A stretch of 64,000 nt of DNA from Punica granatum (lineage: Eukaryota > Streptophyta > Magnoliopsida > Myrtales > Lythraceae), in NCBI RefSeq assembly GCF_007655135.1, contig NC_045128.1, positions 22,724,811 to 22,788,810 on the forward strand. The letters are read 5' to 3'. The translations under genes and the position numbers were made by a program. The stretch's first letter is position 1, and every line of letters starts with the position of its first letter. This document shows, piece by piece, positions 11,143 to 23,370 of this stretch. The notes below the pieces were generated by a model. That model had not been told where the DNA came from and did not search any database. It saw only the letters and a program-made list of their open reading frames with translations.

Positions 11143-14100
11143 ATTTCCTTCTGGGTCCCTTTCGTTTCCTTGTTTATTTTTTTTCAGTTGGGACAGTTCT
11201 TTAATATATATAGAGTGGACTGATTCAAGGAGATGATCATTATGGGGCTTTGTTTTCCTAGTTCTTTAACACGATGAAACCTTTCTTTGCCCCTTTAAGA
11301 AGCAGATAGCATCACCTTATGATAGAGAAAAGGTTTTTTGATGTGCAATTTGGCATATATATGCGTGCGGTGTGTGGTTTGATAAGAGTTGGAAGTGCTT
11401 AGGCTTCAAGTGTAAGGTTTCAATTGCTATTACCTGTTCATTGAAAGGCTAGAGAAACCTATGGCCCACTGGCAATGCTTGTGGTGTGGGTAACGAATGA
11501 TGCCCTTCGCCGACCGTTCCTTAGCTTTTCAGGCGTTGAATGAACAGTAAGGATGGGTCCCATGTTAATCCAACGGTCCCAAATTGCTAAGGGACGGCAA
11601 AATTTTCCTGGGATGGAACTCCACTTTTATTTGTACTTTTGTGGTACAAACCAGGCATTGAGTGCCGGCATATCCTTATAATTAACCTGTCAAAAACGCC
11701 GTTCCTCGTCTGTCTTCATGCGCTATTGGCTTGAGTTTGGATAAGTTGCACCAGACAAATATGTCTTTCCTCTTTCTTGCATTGTGGAGTAACTTTTGTT
11801 TAGGCTTTTCTGAGCAGATAGAACAGTATATTTGTTGTTGTGCTTGTAGTTTGAGCTTTAAAGCTATGAAACTTTGGCGTCATTATTCTCCTTTTCGTGG
11901 GTAGTATAACCTGGATCCATTGCCCTTATATGATAAAATTAAAACGTAACTTCTATGTGCATCGGATCTAGCGAGGGTGGCAGTCCTCAAGGTGGTGGAT
12001 ACTGGTATGGCAGTGATGGTGGTGGCATGAGGTGATTTCCTGTGAAAGGTTAGAGAGGAAACTTCTAGCGAGAGAACGGATGATCTAGAGTGAGAAGCTT
12101 GGAGGGAAGAAGATTCCTTTCAAGTAGGGCAATGTCCTATTTATACACTTCGAGAGCTAATATGTCACGTGGATGGATGAAGTGGCAGTGTGTTTCTGTG
12201 TCGACTTCGATCCATCCGAGCTTAGTTTAACGGAACTGGGTTGAGCTTAGTTTAGTGGAATCAGGTCTTCACGATTGTTTATATCATTGTCAGTATCATG
12301 ACCTAGGGATGTACATGTCTAGATTTTTTTGCCATCATTCATTATTTAACATAATCAATTTTGTTTGTTGGCTTGCTGGTGATTCTTCATAAAAGGGTCA
12401 ATGCTGCCTTTCTTTTGCATAACCAATCTTTCTTCAAAATTGTGGTGTCTTGGATGCTTAGAAGTATAGTGCTATACGAGAAAAATGTGTCATAGTTTAG
12501 GTGCTTGGCATACTCAACTTCTATGTTCGGTTCTTCAATTTGTCAATGTTTTTCCTTGTCCCTGATATTCTGTTTTTCCTTTTCTTTTGTCCTTATTTAA
12601 ATTGCAGGATTCCAATCATAGGGGGAAAAGAGCTGGACTTACATCGACTCTTTGTGGAGGTAACTTCCCGTGGTGGCATCGAGAAGGTAATAACTGCAGA
12701 CGTGTCTCCTAGAGTTATTTAGTTTGGTTCTGGAATACCTTTTCTTGCAATAAACATCTGAAAGCGGGAACATATTTTCTAGAAAAGTGAATTAAGAATC
12801 AATTAGATGCATCTGTTATGGCATCAAGTATTATTTTAACCAAACAACCAACAAGTCGGGCTTGTCTCAAACTTTTCACCTTTCATTTTGTACTTAACCA
12901 GCCTGATAGTGTTATATGCGACATAATATCAAGGAAATAATCTCTTGGTGAAATTGACCTGCAGATAATTAGGGAGAGGAGGTGGAAAGATGTGACAGCA
13001 ACTTTCAACTTTCCATCCACCGCCACAAACGCTTCCTTCGTGCTGAGAAAGTACTATGTTTCTCTACTTCAGCATTACGAGCAGATTTACTTTTTCAGGG
13101 CCCGGGGATGGACCCCCATGCCAGCAGGTACAACCCGAGCATAAGATCTGTTCGGTTTCTAGAGAGCTGAAAAATTTCGTAACTATTTATTGCTTGGACC
13201 TTTCTTTCAGGAAACCTGCAGAGCCCTCCACTGCAGACGCTTCAGTTCCAGAGAATAGAACCTGCACCAACTCCCCAGGCTAGCAGGCCGACTTTGACCC
13301 AACAGATGAGGATGGTTCCTGCAGAGTTGCCCCGAGGTACAATATTTTTCTGTGTTGAAAGTCACATGCATACCTTGTCGTTTGCATATGAATAGAATGA
13401 CATTCACTGTGGTGAAACTAGGTGGGCAACTGACCATTTAGATGAGTTGATAGATTGGTAGTATAGTATAAAGCGCAGGTGTGAAATTGATCGCTCCATT
13501 TGCTAAGCATTCATTGCTGATCTTCACTATTTTTCCAGCCCACATGCGAGGGGTTAATGTACTACATGTATATGTTATCAGGCCTTTATGGAACATTATA
13601 TATCTGCAATGCAAATATTTCCCACATCCCAGTTTATCATTGATACACATTTTTCTGACCATTTGCATCTTTTGATATCTCTTACTAATGTACTTCTGCT
13701 CTTTCTTTGATGTTGATATTGTAGCATTAAGCTTAACAAACTCAGCAGGGACTCCAGTTGTGGGCGTGATCGATGGGAAATTTGAGGACGGGTACTTAGT
13801 CACAGTGTCACTGGGTCCTGAGAAGCTAAAGGGGGTGCTTTATCAGATCCCACAGGATCCGTCCCAGAAGATGCCTCAGCATCAATCAGGTGGCTTCAAG
13901 ATCAACGACCGTGGGGCTCCTGCAGCATCAGTCACTGTTCATCGTCGACGACGCCGGAAGAAGTCAGAGATCAAGAGGAGGGATCCTGCACACCCTAAAC
14001 CCAACCGGAGCGGGTACAACTTCTTCTTTGCGGAGCAGCATGCAAGACTCAAGCCTCTCCACCCAGGAAAGGATAGGGAGATCAGCAGGATGATTGGTGA

Positions 14101-14916
14101 ACTCTGGAACAAGCTCAAGGAGACGGAAAGAGCTGTAAGTACCATTATGTTTTATAAGAAGATTTTACGTTGTCCCCTGAAGTCTGTTTCGGTTTTATTT
14201 ATAGCTTTTCCGGGATTCATTGTCATTCTCCTATCACTAACTCGGTTTTTACATGCAGTCGAACTTGTGCCTGATTTTTCCATTATGACAAAAGGAGATG
14301 GGTTCTAGGCGAATTTGAAATGAATTCAATCTTAACTTACGAAAATACTATCATCATGATCACTGTCGTACTGTTTTTCCCATGCCTAATCGACATGAAT
14401 TGATGCTTTTGTTTATGGCTTATGAAGGTGTACCAAGAGAAGGCGATGAAGGATAAAGAGAGGTACAAGGCAGAGATGGAGAATTATCGGGAGAGGCTGA
14501 GATTGGGCCAAGTCATAAGTGATGCCGTGCCATTACAGCAGAGGCTCCCCGAACTCGATGTTGAAATGGCGGAGGCAGACACTGGTACTGAGGAAGCCGA
14601 AGAGGAGTCTCCCCACACTCCTTACAATGAGAGCAGCACCGGGAAAAGCAACTCCGAGGAGTTTAAGGAAGCAGAAGCATCCTTGGTATCGGGGGCAGCT
14701 GGTGAAAGCAGCAATGAGAATATGGACACAGAGGGTCCTGCTGGGCCAAAGAGTGCGAGCCAGAACCCCGAAGATAAGGTCGAGAAGGGGAAGGTGGGGA
14801 ATGTAGATGTGGGTCCGGAGGCTGCAAATGCGGAAGGTCAGCTTGGGAAAGTTGAGAGGGACGGGGAAGGTATCGACAGGTCGATGGAAATGAAGAAAGA
14901 GTGCGAGGGAAATTAG
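10837..14916 (+). CDS. HMGB15: ARID/BRIGHT plus HMG-box DNA-binding protein (HMGB15-like)
   Basis: Six coding exons join in frame: 10837-11012, 12608-12686, 12965-13127, 13211-13336, 13725-14134 and 14428-14916, giving 480 residues (Arabidopsis HMGB15 is of similar size). Residues about 42-128 form an ARID domain (start LEKLHSTMGTKF, then GGKELDLHRLFVEVTSRGG and FVLRKYYVSLLQHYE). A basic run RRRRRKK at about 255-261 is a likely nuclear signal. Residues about 272-345 are an HMG box (PKPNRSGYNFFFAEQ, IGELWNKL, YKAEMENYRERL). The tail is acidic, rich in Glu, Ser and Gly. ARID-HMG proteins are plant-specific nuclear architectural factors that bind AT-rich DNA; HMGB15 acts in pollen development in Arabidopsis. 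The start at 10837 is the first ATG after a strong acceptor at 10738. Intron 1 carries a TC microsatellite (about 11109-11139). The paralogues HMGB9 and HMGB10/11 are alternative names. Confidence 0.9.
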
Positions 14917-15640
14917 GGGTTTTGCAGTTAGAAACATAGGTTATGTTATTGGTTCTTTGATCATATCTGGGATGGTTTATAGTCGATAGAATCAGCTCGC
15001 TCTCTCTCTCTCTCGTTCAGGCAAGAGCTGAAGTTTTGGCCGGCTAATTTCCATATGGTTTCTAGGTTGAAGAAATTTGATGCATTTTTTTTAGGAAATC
15101 AGCTGCATTGATCCTCTTTATTGAACAGTAGCTCTTTTGCTCCTGTTACAGTTCTATCATAACTGTCCATAAGAAATTTGATGCATTCTAAGTAATATTT
15201 AATTTTGTATGTTTTACAACAATATATACAAAACTAGAAAAAGTTGTGTTTGGAAATATTTCATGACAAATGAGTCACTGTTGGACCATCTCATGGTGTC
15301 TTCATGTGTTCCGTCTCATGTCACTTAATGTCCATGACAAGTTGCAGCCGGCTAAGGCTGTTCCAGCTTTGACCGCCAGACCCGAGGCTGGATCAGAAAA
15401 TGCAAAGACGAGACCTTTTTGTGACTGGCCAGAGATCTTTTGATGCTGGTGAGTAAAAAGAGGCGGGCCTGAGCTACCAATGCCGGGGATGCTTATGGTG
15501 GTTTGGGTCATCCACAGTAGTGGTGTGAGGCCGGCTGGTCGTCACAAATGCAGCCACCCAGGAATCCTCACCGTCATGGACCACCCTAGACAACTTACAA
15601 GATTTCCATGATCAATCTATGCGCAACAGAGATACGTTCG
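14917..15640. other. 3' flank of the HMGB15-like gene
   Basis: Probable 3' untranslated region, with a short CT repeat near 15000-15014, followed by AT-rich sequence. From about 15300 the composition rises in G+C with no recognisable protein. Confidence 0.4.
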
Positions 15641-15649
15641 ATATATGCG

Positions 15650-15845
15650 GGGATTCCCTAAGGTCAGCTTAGATGTCCAGTGGTGGCCCGACATCATCTT
15701 AATGGGCAACAAACCTGAGACGTTCCAGGGCTGGAAACTGGCCTTAAGACCATAATATGTGGCATTCCCTACGAAGGTCGGCTTAGATGTCGAGTGGTGG
15801 CCTGACATCATCAGGCCTGGAAACTGGCCTTGGGACCATAATACC
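15650..15845. repeat. Imperfect short tandem duplication
   Basis: Two imperfect copies about 110 bases apart: gattccctaaggtcagctta at about 15651 and cattccctacgaaggtcggctta at about 15763. Each is followed by gatgtc-agtggtggcc-gacatcatc and a ggctggaaactggcctt-type segment. The second copy is shorter because it lacks an internal segment. The duplication keeps a minus-strand frame open (15617-15811), but that protein is not recognised. Confidence 0.55.
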
Positions 15846-15972
15846 GAAGCGGCCTAAGGCCTAAACAACCCAATAAAAGAAACAATAAGGATACTGGAGA
15901 GACCCAATTACACACACTAGTGGTATGTTAATGGAATTTTTCATCTTCATCCATGAAACAATTGAAAGTTTA

Positions 15973-16153
15973 ACCAACGTAGATTGGTTCAAGCGGTTCG
16001 GCGCTTATTCCGCTTAAGCAAAGGCTTGGGTTTAAGTCCTTGTGAATGCAAATAATTCACGCTATGAGAGTTTTACCCCTTAATGGGTCGACCCAGCTTG
16101 ATTGAATTAGTCGGGGTCCAACTAGGCTTCTGAATACCCGGGTTCACACCGAG
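15973..16153 (+). mobile_element. tRNA-derived SINE
   Basis: The sequence has a pol III A box (TGGTTCAAGCGG, 15985-15996) and a B box (GGGTTTAAGTCC, 16028-16039) at the usual spacing. A body typical of angiosperm SINEs follows (tttaccccttaatgggtcga, tagtcggggtccaa). It is flanked by an imperfect 17-bp direct repeat: aaacaattgaaagttta (15956-15972) and aaataattgaaaatgta (16154-16170), fitting a target-site duplication made by LINE machinery. No long A tail is present, as in some plant SINEs. Confidence 0.75.
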
Positions 16154-16275
16154 AAATAATTGAAAATGTAGCAACTTCTTTTGGAAATGGGTTATGGGTA
16201 TACTCTTGGAATCAACCAAATTAACTAACCGGATAAGTGGATTTTATTCATTTTCAGAAATTCTATAAGGCTTGC

Positions 16276-16607
16276 AATTGTTTCTCAAAGAACAGAAAGA
16301 GAATTGGTAGCAAAAACTGAATTATGCAGCAAGACAAGATGTATTGGAAGGGAACTTCTACTTCATTCAAAAACTGAAATTGCAAAAATACAGACTCGAG
16401 ACTAGAGCTTCACGATAAACACATGTTGCCCACTAACAACTTGTTTGGTCCATAAAACCGGCTACTAACTAACAGAACAACTAAAACATGCATCTAAACA
16501 CTCCTAAAAGATAGGACTGACCAAGTAAGACAAACAACTAATTAACTCTTAGAAAATAGGACCGACTTAATAGAAAATAGACAAGTCTTCTGAATTGCAG
16601 TACACCA
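16276..16607 (-). repeat. 3' LTR of the minus-strand copia element
   Basis: It aligns along its length with 20472-20802, sharing segments such as attggaagggaacttctac and gttgcccactaacaactt. A purine-rich stretch just inside (minus strand AGAGAGGTGAAGC, about 16608-16620) fits a polypurine tract. Confidence 0.88.
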
Positions 16608-16762
16608 GCTTCACCTCTCTAGTCTTCTACACTTCTCTCAAGAAGTACTACCTGACCTTAAAATGCTTTGTTCTTCCATGAAATACTGGATTAAGTGAAA
16701 TGGCCAGAGTACCTTGATCATCCACAAATACTTGTATGCCTTTTTCTTGCTCCAAATGCATA

Positions 16763-19700
16763 TCATCCACCAGCTTCTTCAACCATAATGCTTGATTCAC
16801 AGCTGCAGTTGCTGCAATGAGCTCCACTTCTGCAGTTGATTAAGCCACCAACTCCTGCTTCTTTGAACACCAAGAAAAACATCCCGATCCAAATGTGAAT
16901 ATAGCCAAAAGTACTTCTCATGTCTTCTACTGATCTAGCCCAATCATTGTCAAAATATCCCTGCAACTTAGACTCCTGAACTCAACAAAACTTAATCCCA
17001 TATGAAAGAATACCCTTGAAGTACCTCAACACCCTCTTTGCAGCTATCATAAACAACTCACTTGCACTATTGAGAAATATATACAAGATACTTACAGGAA
17101 ACATGATGTCTGGCCTAATTGCAATGAGATACATTAGATAGCCAATCAAGCTCCTGTAAAGACTTTCATCTGTAGAATATGCATCATCCTTCTTCTGCAG
17201 CCTCTCTTTTTTACCCATTGGAGTATTCACACTTTTGCGCTCCTCCATACTGAATCTCTTCAAGATCTCCTTCAAGTACTTTTTCTAACAGATAAAAACT
17301 TCATTTTGAGTCTGCCTAACCTCCATCCCCAGAAAATAAGACATCTCACCAAGATCAGTCATTTCAAATATCTTCATCATCTCTTTGCTTGAATGCAGTA
17401 ATATGAGCACCATTACTCCATCTTACCAGCATATCGTCAACATAAAGAAACACCACCACCAAGTTAGATGCTTCTCGACATATAAAGTGGATTTATCGAG
17501 TCTTTTCTTAAAACCTAATCCCAGCAAGTGCTCATCCATCTTACTATACCATGCTTTGGAAACTAGTTTCAAGCCATAGAGAGCGTTACCCAGCAAATAA
17601 ACTTTTTCCTCCTGGCCTAGTGTGACAAATCCTTTGGCTGCTCAGCATAAATTCCTGCCTGCAACACTCCATTCAAAAATGCAAATTTCACATCTAACTG
17701 ATACACTTTCCATCCTTGTTGAGCTGCCAAAGCAAGAATCGTTCTAATTGTATCTGGTCTTGCCACATGAGCAAAGGTTTCAGAGAAATCGACTTCTCAA
17801 ACCTGTGCATATCCTTTCACCACCAACTTGGCCTTATGCTTATTCACCAAGCCATCAAGATTGAATTTGGTCCTGAAAACCCATTTTACTCCAATCACTT
17901 TCCTGTCTTTAGGCCTCTCCGCTAAGTCCCATGTTTGGTTCTTTTTTTATCATAGCCAACTCTTCCTTCATTGCATTCATCCACCTCTGATCACATTTGG
18001 CTTCCTCATAACTTGCAGATTCCAAAACAGCCACACTGTACCTCTGATATATATCAGTTAGAGATCTAGTACCTCTAATTGGAACATCATCCACCAGCTC
18101 ATCAGATTCTAGTGAGAGCTCTTTCTGCTTGCCTTGTGGCTCATCTGTCCAATCCCATTGCTCATCTTCTAGAAACTGAACATCTCTGCTTGTGATTACT
18201 TTTCTAGTCTTTGGTTGATATATTATGTAAGCTTTTGACACAAGGCTGTAGCCAACAAACACATCTGGTTTAGCCTTCTCTCTTGGCTTGTCTCTCTTGA
18301 CCTGTGGAATATAAGAAAAAACACAAACAGCCAAACATCTTAAGGTTATGCAGATTTGGTTTTGTTCCAAACCATGCTTCAAATGGTGTTTTTCCCTCTA
18401 TTACCCTCGTAGGCAGCCTATTTAGCAAAAAAATAGTTGTGTTAACCGCCCCCGCCTAAAACTCCTTTGGTAGACTTTTCTCATGCAACAGACATATGGT
18501 TATCTCCATGAAAGTTCTATTCTTCCTGTCACTGACTCCATTCTGTTGTGGTGAATATGGAGCTGTCAACTGGTGTTCAATGCCAGCTTCCTCACAGATA
18601 GGAGTTGAATCTTCTTGAGGTATACTTATTCCCATTGTCAAACCCGATAACATTTATCTTCTAGCCACTTTGATTCTCCACTAACTTCTTGAACTTTAGA
18701 AAGATGTCTGTACCCTCAGACTTCTACTTCATAAAGTAGATCTAACACATTCTTGTAAGATCGTCAACAAAAATAATGAAGAACCTGTTGTTATTTAGTG
18801 ATGGAGTTGCTTGTGGACCATAGACATCTATGAGAATTAATTGTACCTTTTCATTGGCTCTCCAAATGGATTGCTTGAATCAACTTCTGGTCTGCTTGCC
18901 CATAAGACATGCTTTACATCATGGGAATTGCTCATCCAGAGTTGGCGGACCACTTGTCACGCCACTCCTATACATATACAACAATCTTTTGTGATGAAAG
19001 TGCCCCAACCTCTTGTGTCGTATTTCTAAATCACTGGCCTGACACTTGAATGGCACTTGCTCATTTTCGAGAGGATTTGGAGAAAAACTCTTATGCTGCA
19101 TGTTTATCTTGAACAACTCCTGGCCACTGAAATCAAAGATCAAACACTTCCCCTTTTCAAATATCACGTTAAATCCCTTCTCTACCAATTGCGCCACACT
19201 CAACAAATTTTGATCAATCTCAGGCACATACATCACTTTAGAAGCCAGCTTAGTTCTGACACAACTCTCTATTGCTACAGTCCTTTTACCTTTCACCTTT
19301 AAGGACTAACCATTCCCAATCCTCACTCTTACCTTCATTGACTTGTCAAGGTCTCTAAATAGCTTTTCATCACTTGTCATGTGGTTTGTGAAACCACTAT
19401 CAACAAGCCAACTATCACATGGAGTACTAGAGTGAAACAAGAGGCAACAAACAGTTGATCTACTTCTTGTTGGACGGTAGCATGTGTTTCACCTTTATGC
19501 TGGTCTCCATTCTCTTTGTAGAACTTCTCAATGTGTCCAATTTTATGACATCTTCTGCACCTTACATATGGCCTCTTCTAGCACATAAAGTGGGGATTAT
19601 TCTGTTTTCCACATTGCTCGCATGGTGAGCACCTCCGCCTTTGTTGCCTGCATTGCCTTTGAGCTACTGTCATTCCCTTTCTTCCATTTTCCACTTCTTC

Positions 19701-20377
19701 TCTTTCCCTCCAAAATTTGGTTGCACTTTGGCCTTTAGAGCTTCTTCTCCACTTCCTTCTAGCCTCATTGACCTCCTCTATTCTAGTGCTTGCAAAGCAC
19801 TAACCAATTCTGCCAGCCTAATTTGAGATGAATCCTTGTCATTCTCCAAAGAGGCAATGGTTGCCTAGTACCTCTCAGGTAAAGAAACAAGGATCTTATG
19901 CACCAGCCTATTGTCAGAAAGGTTAGTACCAAGTATTCTTGCCTTGTTTGCAATGTCTATCAACTTGGTTGAATACTCATTGATTGTCTCATACTCTTTC
20001 ATCGGCAATCTCTCAAATTCCCTGACCACATTCAACATTTTCATGCGCTTAATCCTTTCATCTTATGGATACTTAGCTTTGAGGAAGTCCCAGATTGCCT
20101 TGGCTAATTCACAAGCCATAATTATGCTAAAAATGGCAGGTGAAACAGCAGCATATAAACAAGCTTTGGCCTTGACTTTCCTGGTCGTCATTTCCTCGTG
20201 ATACCTGATATGATTCAAGGTTGAATTGTCAGGAAGTGCAGCCACCTCAAAAGCGTTTTTCATTGCTTCCCAGTAATCACAACCCTCCAGATAGGCTCGC
20301 ATTCTCATTGTTTGATAATTCTCCCCATCAGATACTAGTGTAGCCAGGGTAGAGAAACTGCTCAATCCTGCTTCCAT
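16763..20377 (-). pseudogene. Copia gag-pol, disrupted
   Basis: Reading from 20377 downward: gag begins MEAGLSSFSTLATLVSDG and contains SDGENYQTMRMRAYLEG, typical of plant copia gag. A zinc knuckle near 19570-19530 reads CRRCHKIGHIEK but lacks the last Cys. Protease and GAG-pre-integrase sequence lies around 19296-18919 (RHKRLGHFHHKRL), then the integrase core to about 18456 (TAPYSPQQNGVSDRKNRTFME, with a G-to-D change before RKN). Reverse transcriptase runs from about 17930 (VKWVFRTKFNLDG), with an in-frame TGA after YAQV near 17800. RNase H and connection sequence runs 17275-16763 (RSLIGYLMYLIAIRPDIMF; YFDNDWA). Numerous stops and frameshifts make it non-coding today. Confidence 0.88.
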
Positions 20378-20458
20378 GTTGTCTCAACTTCTATAGATGC
20401 AGACACAAGTCTCAATCAGTCTCACAAGTCACTCTCACAACTCCTTAAGATCAGGTAG

Positions 20459-20471
20459 GCTATGATACTAG
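20459..20471 (-). promoter_or_regulatory. Primer binding site, initiator-Met tRNA type
   Basis: Immediately inside the 5' LTR the minus strand reads TAGTATCATAGC, matching 10 of 12 bases of the TGGTATCAGAGC site complementary to the 3' end of initiator-methionine tRNA, which plant copia elements use to prime reverse transcription. Confidence 0.8.
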
Positions 20472-20802
20472 TGTTGTTTCTCAAAGAGCAGAAAGAGAAT
20501 TGACAAAAAAAACCAAATTATGCAGCAGGATAAGATTTATTGGAAGGGAACTTCTACTTCATTCAGAAATTGAAATTGCTTATATACAGACTCAAAGCTA
20601 GAGCTTCACCATAAACACACGTTGCCCACTAACAACTTGCTTGGTCCACAAAACCAGCTACTAACTAACATAACAACTAAAACATGTAGCTAAATACTCA
20701 TACAAGATAGGACTGACCAAGTAAAACCAACGACCAATTAACTCTTAGAAAAACGGGACTGACTTAATAGAAAATAGACAGTGCAGCATTGATACATCAA
20801 CA
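20472..20802 (-). repeat. 5' LTR of the minus-strand copia element
   Basis: It aligns along its length with the LTR at 16276-16607. Ends are TG (20472) and CA (20802) on the plus strand, and it is followed by the target duplication CTTGC. Confidence 0.9.
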
Positions 20803-20979
20803 CTTGCTCCACTTTTCCAAATTAAATTTCTGGCGAGTTAGGAGCATCTTGATCAGATTTAATTGTTGATGCAGAAAAGGACGAAGCTACAAAATGATTG
20901 ATGCCATGCTTGCCTCAAATGTAGTAGAGCTAAGCGTCATGTTGGTTCGATTTTAAATAATCCTGACATTTTGATTAGC

Positions 20980-21765
20980 TTTAAAGATATTGTTTGGTAC
21001 GCCATATATAGATTGGGATTGGGATTTTAAAATCCTTATCTCGTGTTTGTTGGCGTCGGGATAGGGACTAGATTTAGGATAAATCGAGATATAATTATTA
21101 AAGGCAGACAAGGATAACAATATATGTATTCAATAAAAAATAGGATGAAAAAATATGTAAAATGACATTGCTTTGAATCATATTTTGAAATCTACCTTAG
21201 CAATGGAAGAGCAATAGCAAGGGGTGGTGATCGCCCCGACCTCAGTGACCACCGATCTTGCGAGGTTATCGCCAACTCCAGAGGTCACCAATAACCTCAA
21301 TTGGCACGGTGATTTCCCAACACCGGCCACCATCTCAATTGGCTCAGTGGTGGCCGATGCGTCTTTTGCCCTCCTCCTTCTCTCTCTCTCTTTCATAAGA
21401 AAAAGAGAGCTGGATGATTTTATGGTCAGTGGCCTGACGCAGACCATCATTGCTTGGTCGAGGTTATTGGTGACTTCTGGGGTGGTCGACGACCTCTCCA
21501 AGACGGTAATAGGCGACGTCGGGCAACCACTGCCCTTCTCACCGTGTTAAGTAGTCGACTTTTTTTTTCTAATTTCAATTTTTTTATTTTATTTTAAGAA
21601 ATTTTAAAATAATTAATTTTGGACACGTCACTTTTGTCATCTCTTTTTTATATTCCAATCCCAAATCTTGATATACCCTAAACACTTAATTAGGGTATTA
21701 TATATGCTTGGGATTTAAAAATCCATCCCATCCCACCCTCATCCCTATTCCTAACCAAACTACTA
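20980..21765. mobile_element. Candidate degenerate non-autonomous inverted-repeat element
   Basis: The left end (tgtttggtacgcc, then gattgggattgggatttt) weakly mirrors the right end (ggatttaaaaatcc, then cctaaccaaacta). The flanks are AT-rich and the interior (about 21200-21550) is GC-rich. Open frames on both strands in the interior have compositional rather than protein-like character. Exact termini and target duplication could not be set. Confidence 0.3.
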
Positions 21766-21968
21766 AACATAGGTAAGAGTAGTATTTATGTCTAGAATGA
21801 GATTCACTCTATTGTTTTCATGCATTGATAGTTTCGGGAACATTGCATATATGGACAGATTTACTACCATTTATAGGCTATACTGCTGGGAAACACAACT
21901 TAACAACAAATCAATAAACATCTCCCATGGTGCTACTTTCAGAGGAAAATACATTTCCATACAAAAAT

Positions 21969-22692
21969 TGTTGTAAATTTATAAAGGAAGATTGTGACTT
22001 GTGAGAGGAAACATGCATGGAGTGAATCGAGGAAATATGTGAAAGTAATTCACAATGAAAAGTGCTTCGAGTCAGGAGTTAAGTGCTTCGAATGGGATAC
22101 GAATCAAAATTCGTATGAAAAAATAATAATCGGTCAAAAATTATTGTGCAGCTAATAGATGACTTGGTGCCACATCACTATAGTTTTAGTGCTGCAGCAC
22201 CGAAGTTGCTATTGATTTTAAGATCAATCGATGTCGCAACACCGAAATCGATACTGTTGCATGGCGGCAATTACCATGTTTTAGTTCAGTCGACGCAGCA
22301 GCACCGAAATCGATACTGTAGCACGACGCCACTTACCATTTAAAAGTTGTAAACGTTGGCTGCAAGAACATGACCGTTTGAAAGAACACAACTACTCATA
22401 TTATAAATAAACTGATGAGGGATGAACAGATATAACAACACAATATTAAACACATTTTCTCCCCTTATTCTCTTTGTTCTTCTTCCCTCGGTACTCTTAA
22501 GAGAAGTCTCAATGAGAGATCTTCGTTCTTGCTGCACGAAGATCTCAATGGTCGTGGCATTTTAGAGGTGATAATATAATCAAGATTCTCGTGATAAACT
22601 TTTCGTAATGGGGCGACAATCACCTTAAGGAAACAGATCTTCATGCCTCTAACCACACTTGCTGATCTACTTTCTGACCCTCTTCTTCAACA
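21969..22692 (+). repeat. 5' LTR of the plus-strand copia element
   Basis: It pairs with 27980-28696. Shared segments include gaggaaacatgcatggagtga and ctcccctnattctctttgttc. TG start and CA end are intact. Confidence 0.88.
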
Positions 22693-22999
22693 ATCTTAAA
22701 GTGATTAGTCGTGACAGAGAAAGGATCGAAATCCGCTTTCAAGACAACGGCTCTGTGCAGGTGAAGGTCGAACGACGTGAAGACGGTGAAGTTCTCGGTA
22801 AGTATCACATTCTCGAGACACTCCCCAATCGTCATGCAATCTTAGTATATCCGTGAAGTTCTCGAATGAGATGCAACAAGGGCTCGAGTATGAAACCAAC
22901 AATTGAGGTGCGCGTAAGCTTTTAATTATGATGCTCTTTCAATTTGAAATCATAGATTATATATCCGTGATGAATTAAGTCCATGGTTTACTCATATTT

Positions 23000-23370
23000 G
23001 TGTCCAAATTGAAAGAAATATATGTGTATTTTTCTGATTCAATGCAAGCGGATGCGATCATCGTAAAGTTGCTTCCCGAATTGCTTGATTACATAAAGAT
23101 ATTATTGCACATCATTGAAGCATTCACTATAGAGCAAATTTGTAAACAACTGCAGGTTAGATCGAAAAATCGCGATATGCGGTAGAAAAGCATTGAAATT
23201 GAGCTCTAAAGTGAAATTGGTCTATTTAGAAAATAACACCCAAAAGGCAAAGGACATGAGAAAGTTTCTTTGAGTTACACAACAGTGAGCCCAAATAAAA
23301 TTAATGCGAGTGGGAAGCGATACTATTGTGATGGAAAGTTTTGGTTATGCATGTGCAACAATAATAACAA
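23000..23370 (+). pseudogene. Copia gag fragment, 5' part
   Basis: Plus-strand translation includes SDSMQADAIIVKLLPELLDY and TIEQICKQLQVRSKNRDMR, a gag-like helical segment. Further on come VNLVYLENNTQKAKDMRKF and a decayed Cys-rich stretch where a zinc knuckle would be. It is broken by stops and then by the MULE inserted at 23371. Confidence 0.65.

Larger units (their letters stand above)
16276..20802 (-). mobile_element. Ty1/copia LTR retrotransposon, full length but inactive
   Basis: Two LTRs (16276-16607 and 20472-20802, about 331 bp each) in the same orientation bound a minus-strand gag-protease-integrase-RT-RNase H order, which defines Ty1/copia. The element is flanked by a perfect 5-bp duplication CTTGC (16271-16275 and 20803-20807). 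The upstream LTR keeps TG...CA ends. In the downstream LTR the outer CA has become a TT-equivalent (plus strand aa at 16276-16277). The LTRs differ at many sites and the coding region has multiple stops, so this is an old insertion. Confidence 0.93.

Noticed and set aside
21178..21550. ORFs of about 107 codons on both strands
   Set aside because: Both strands open in the GC-rich interior of a degenerate inverted-repeat element, with no domain. Treated as compositional.
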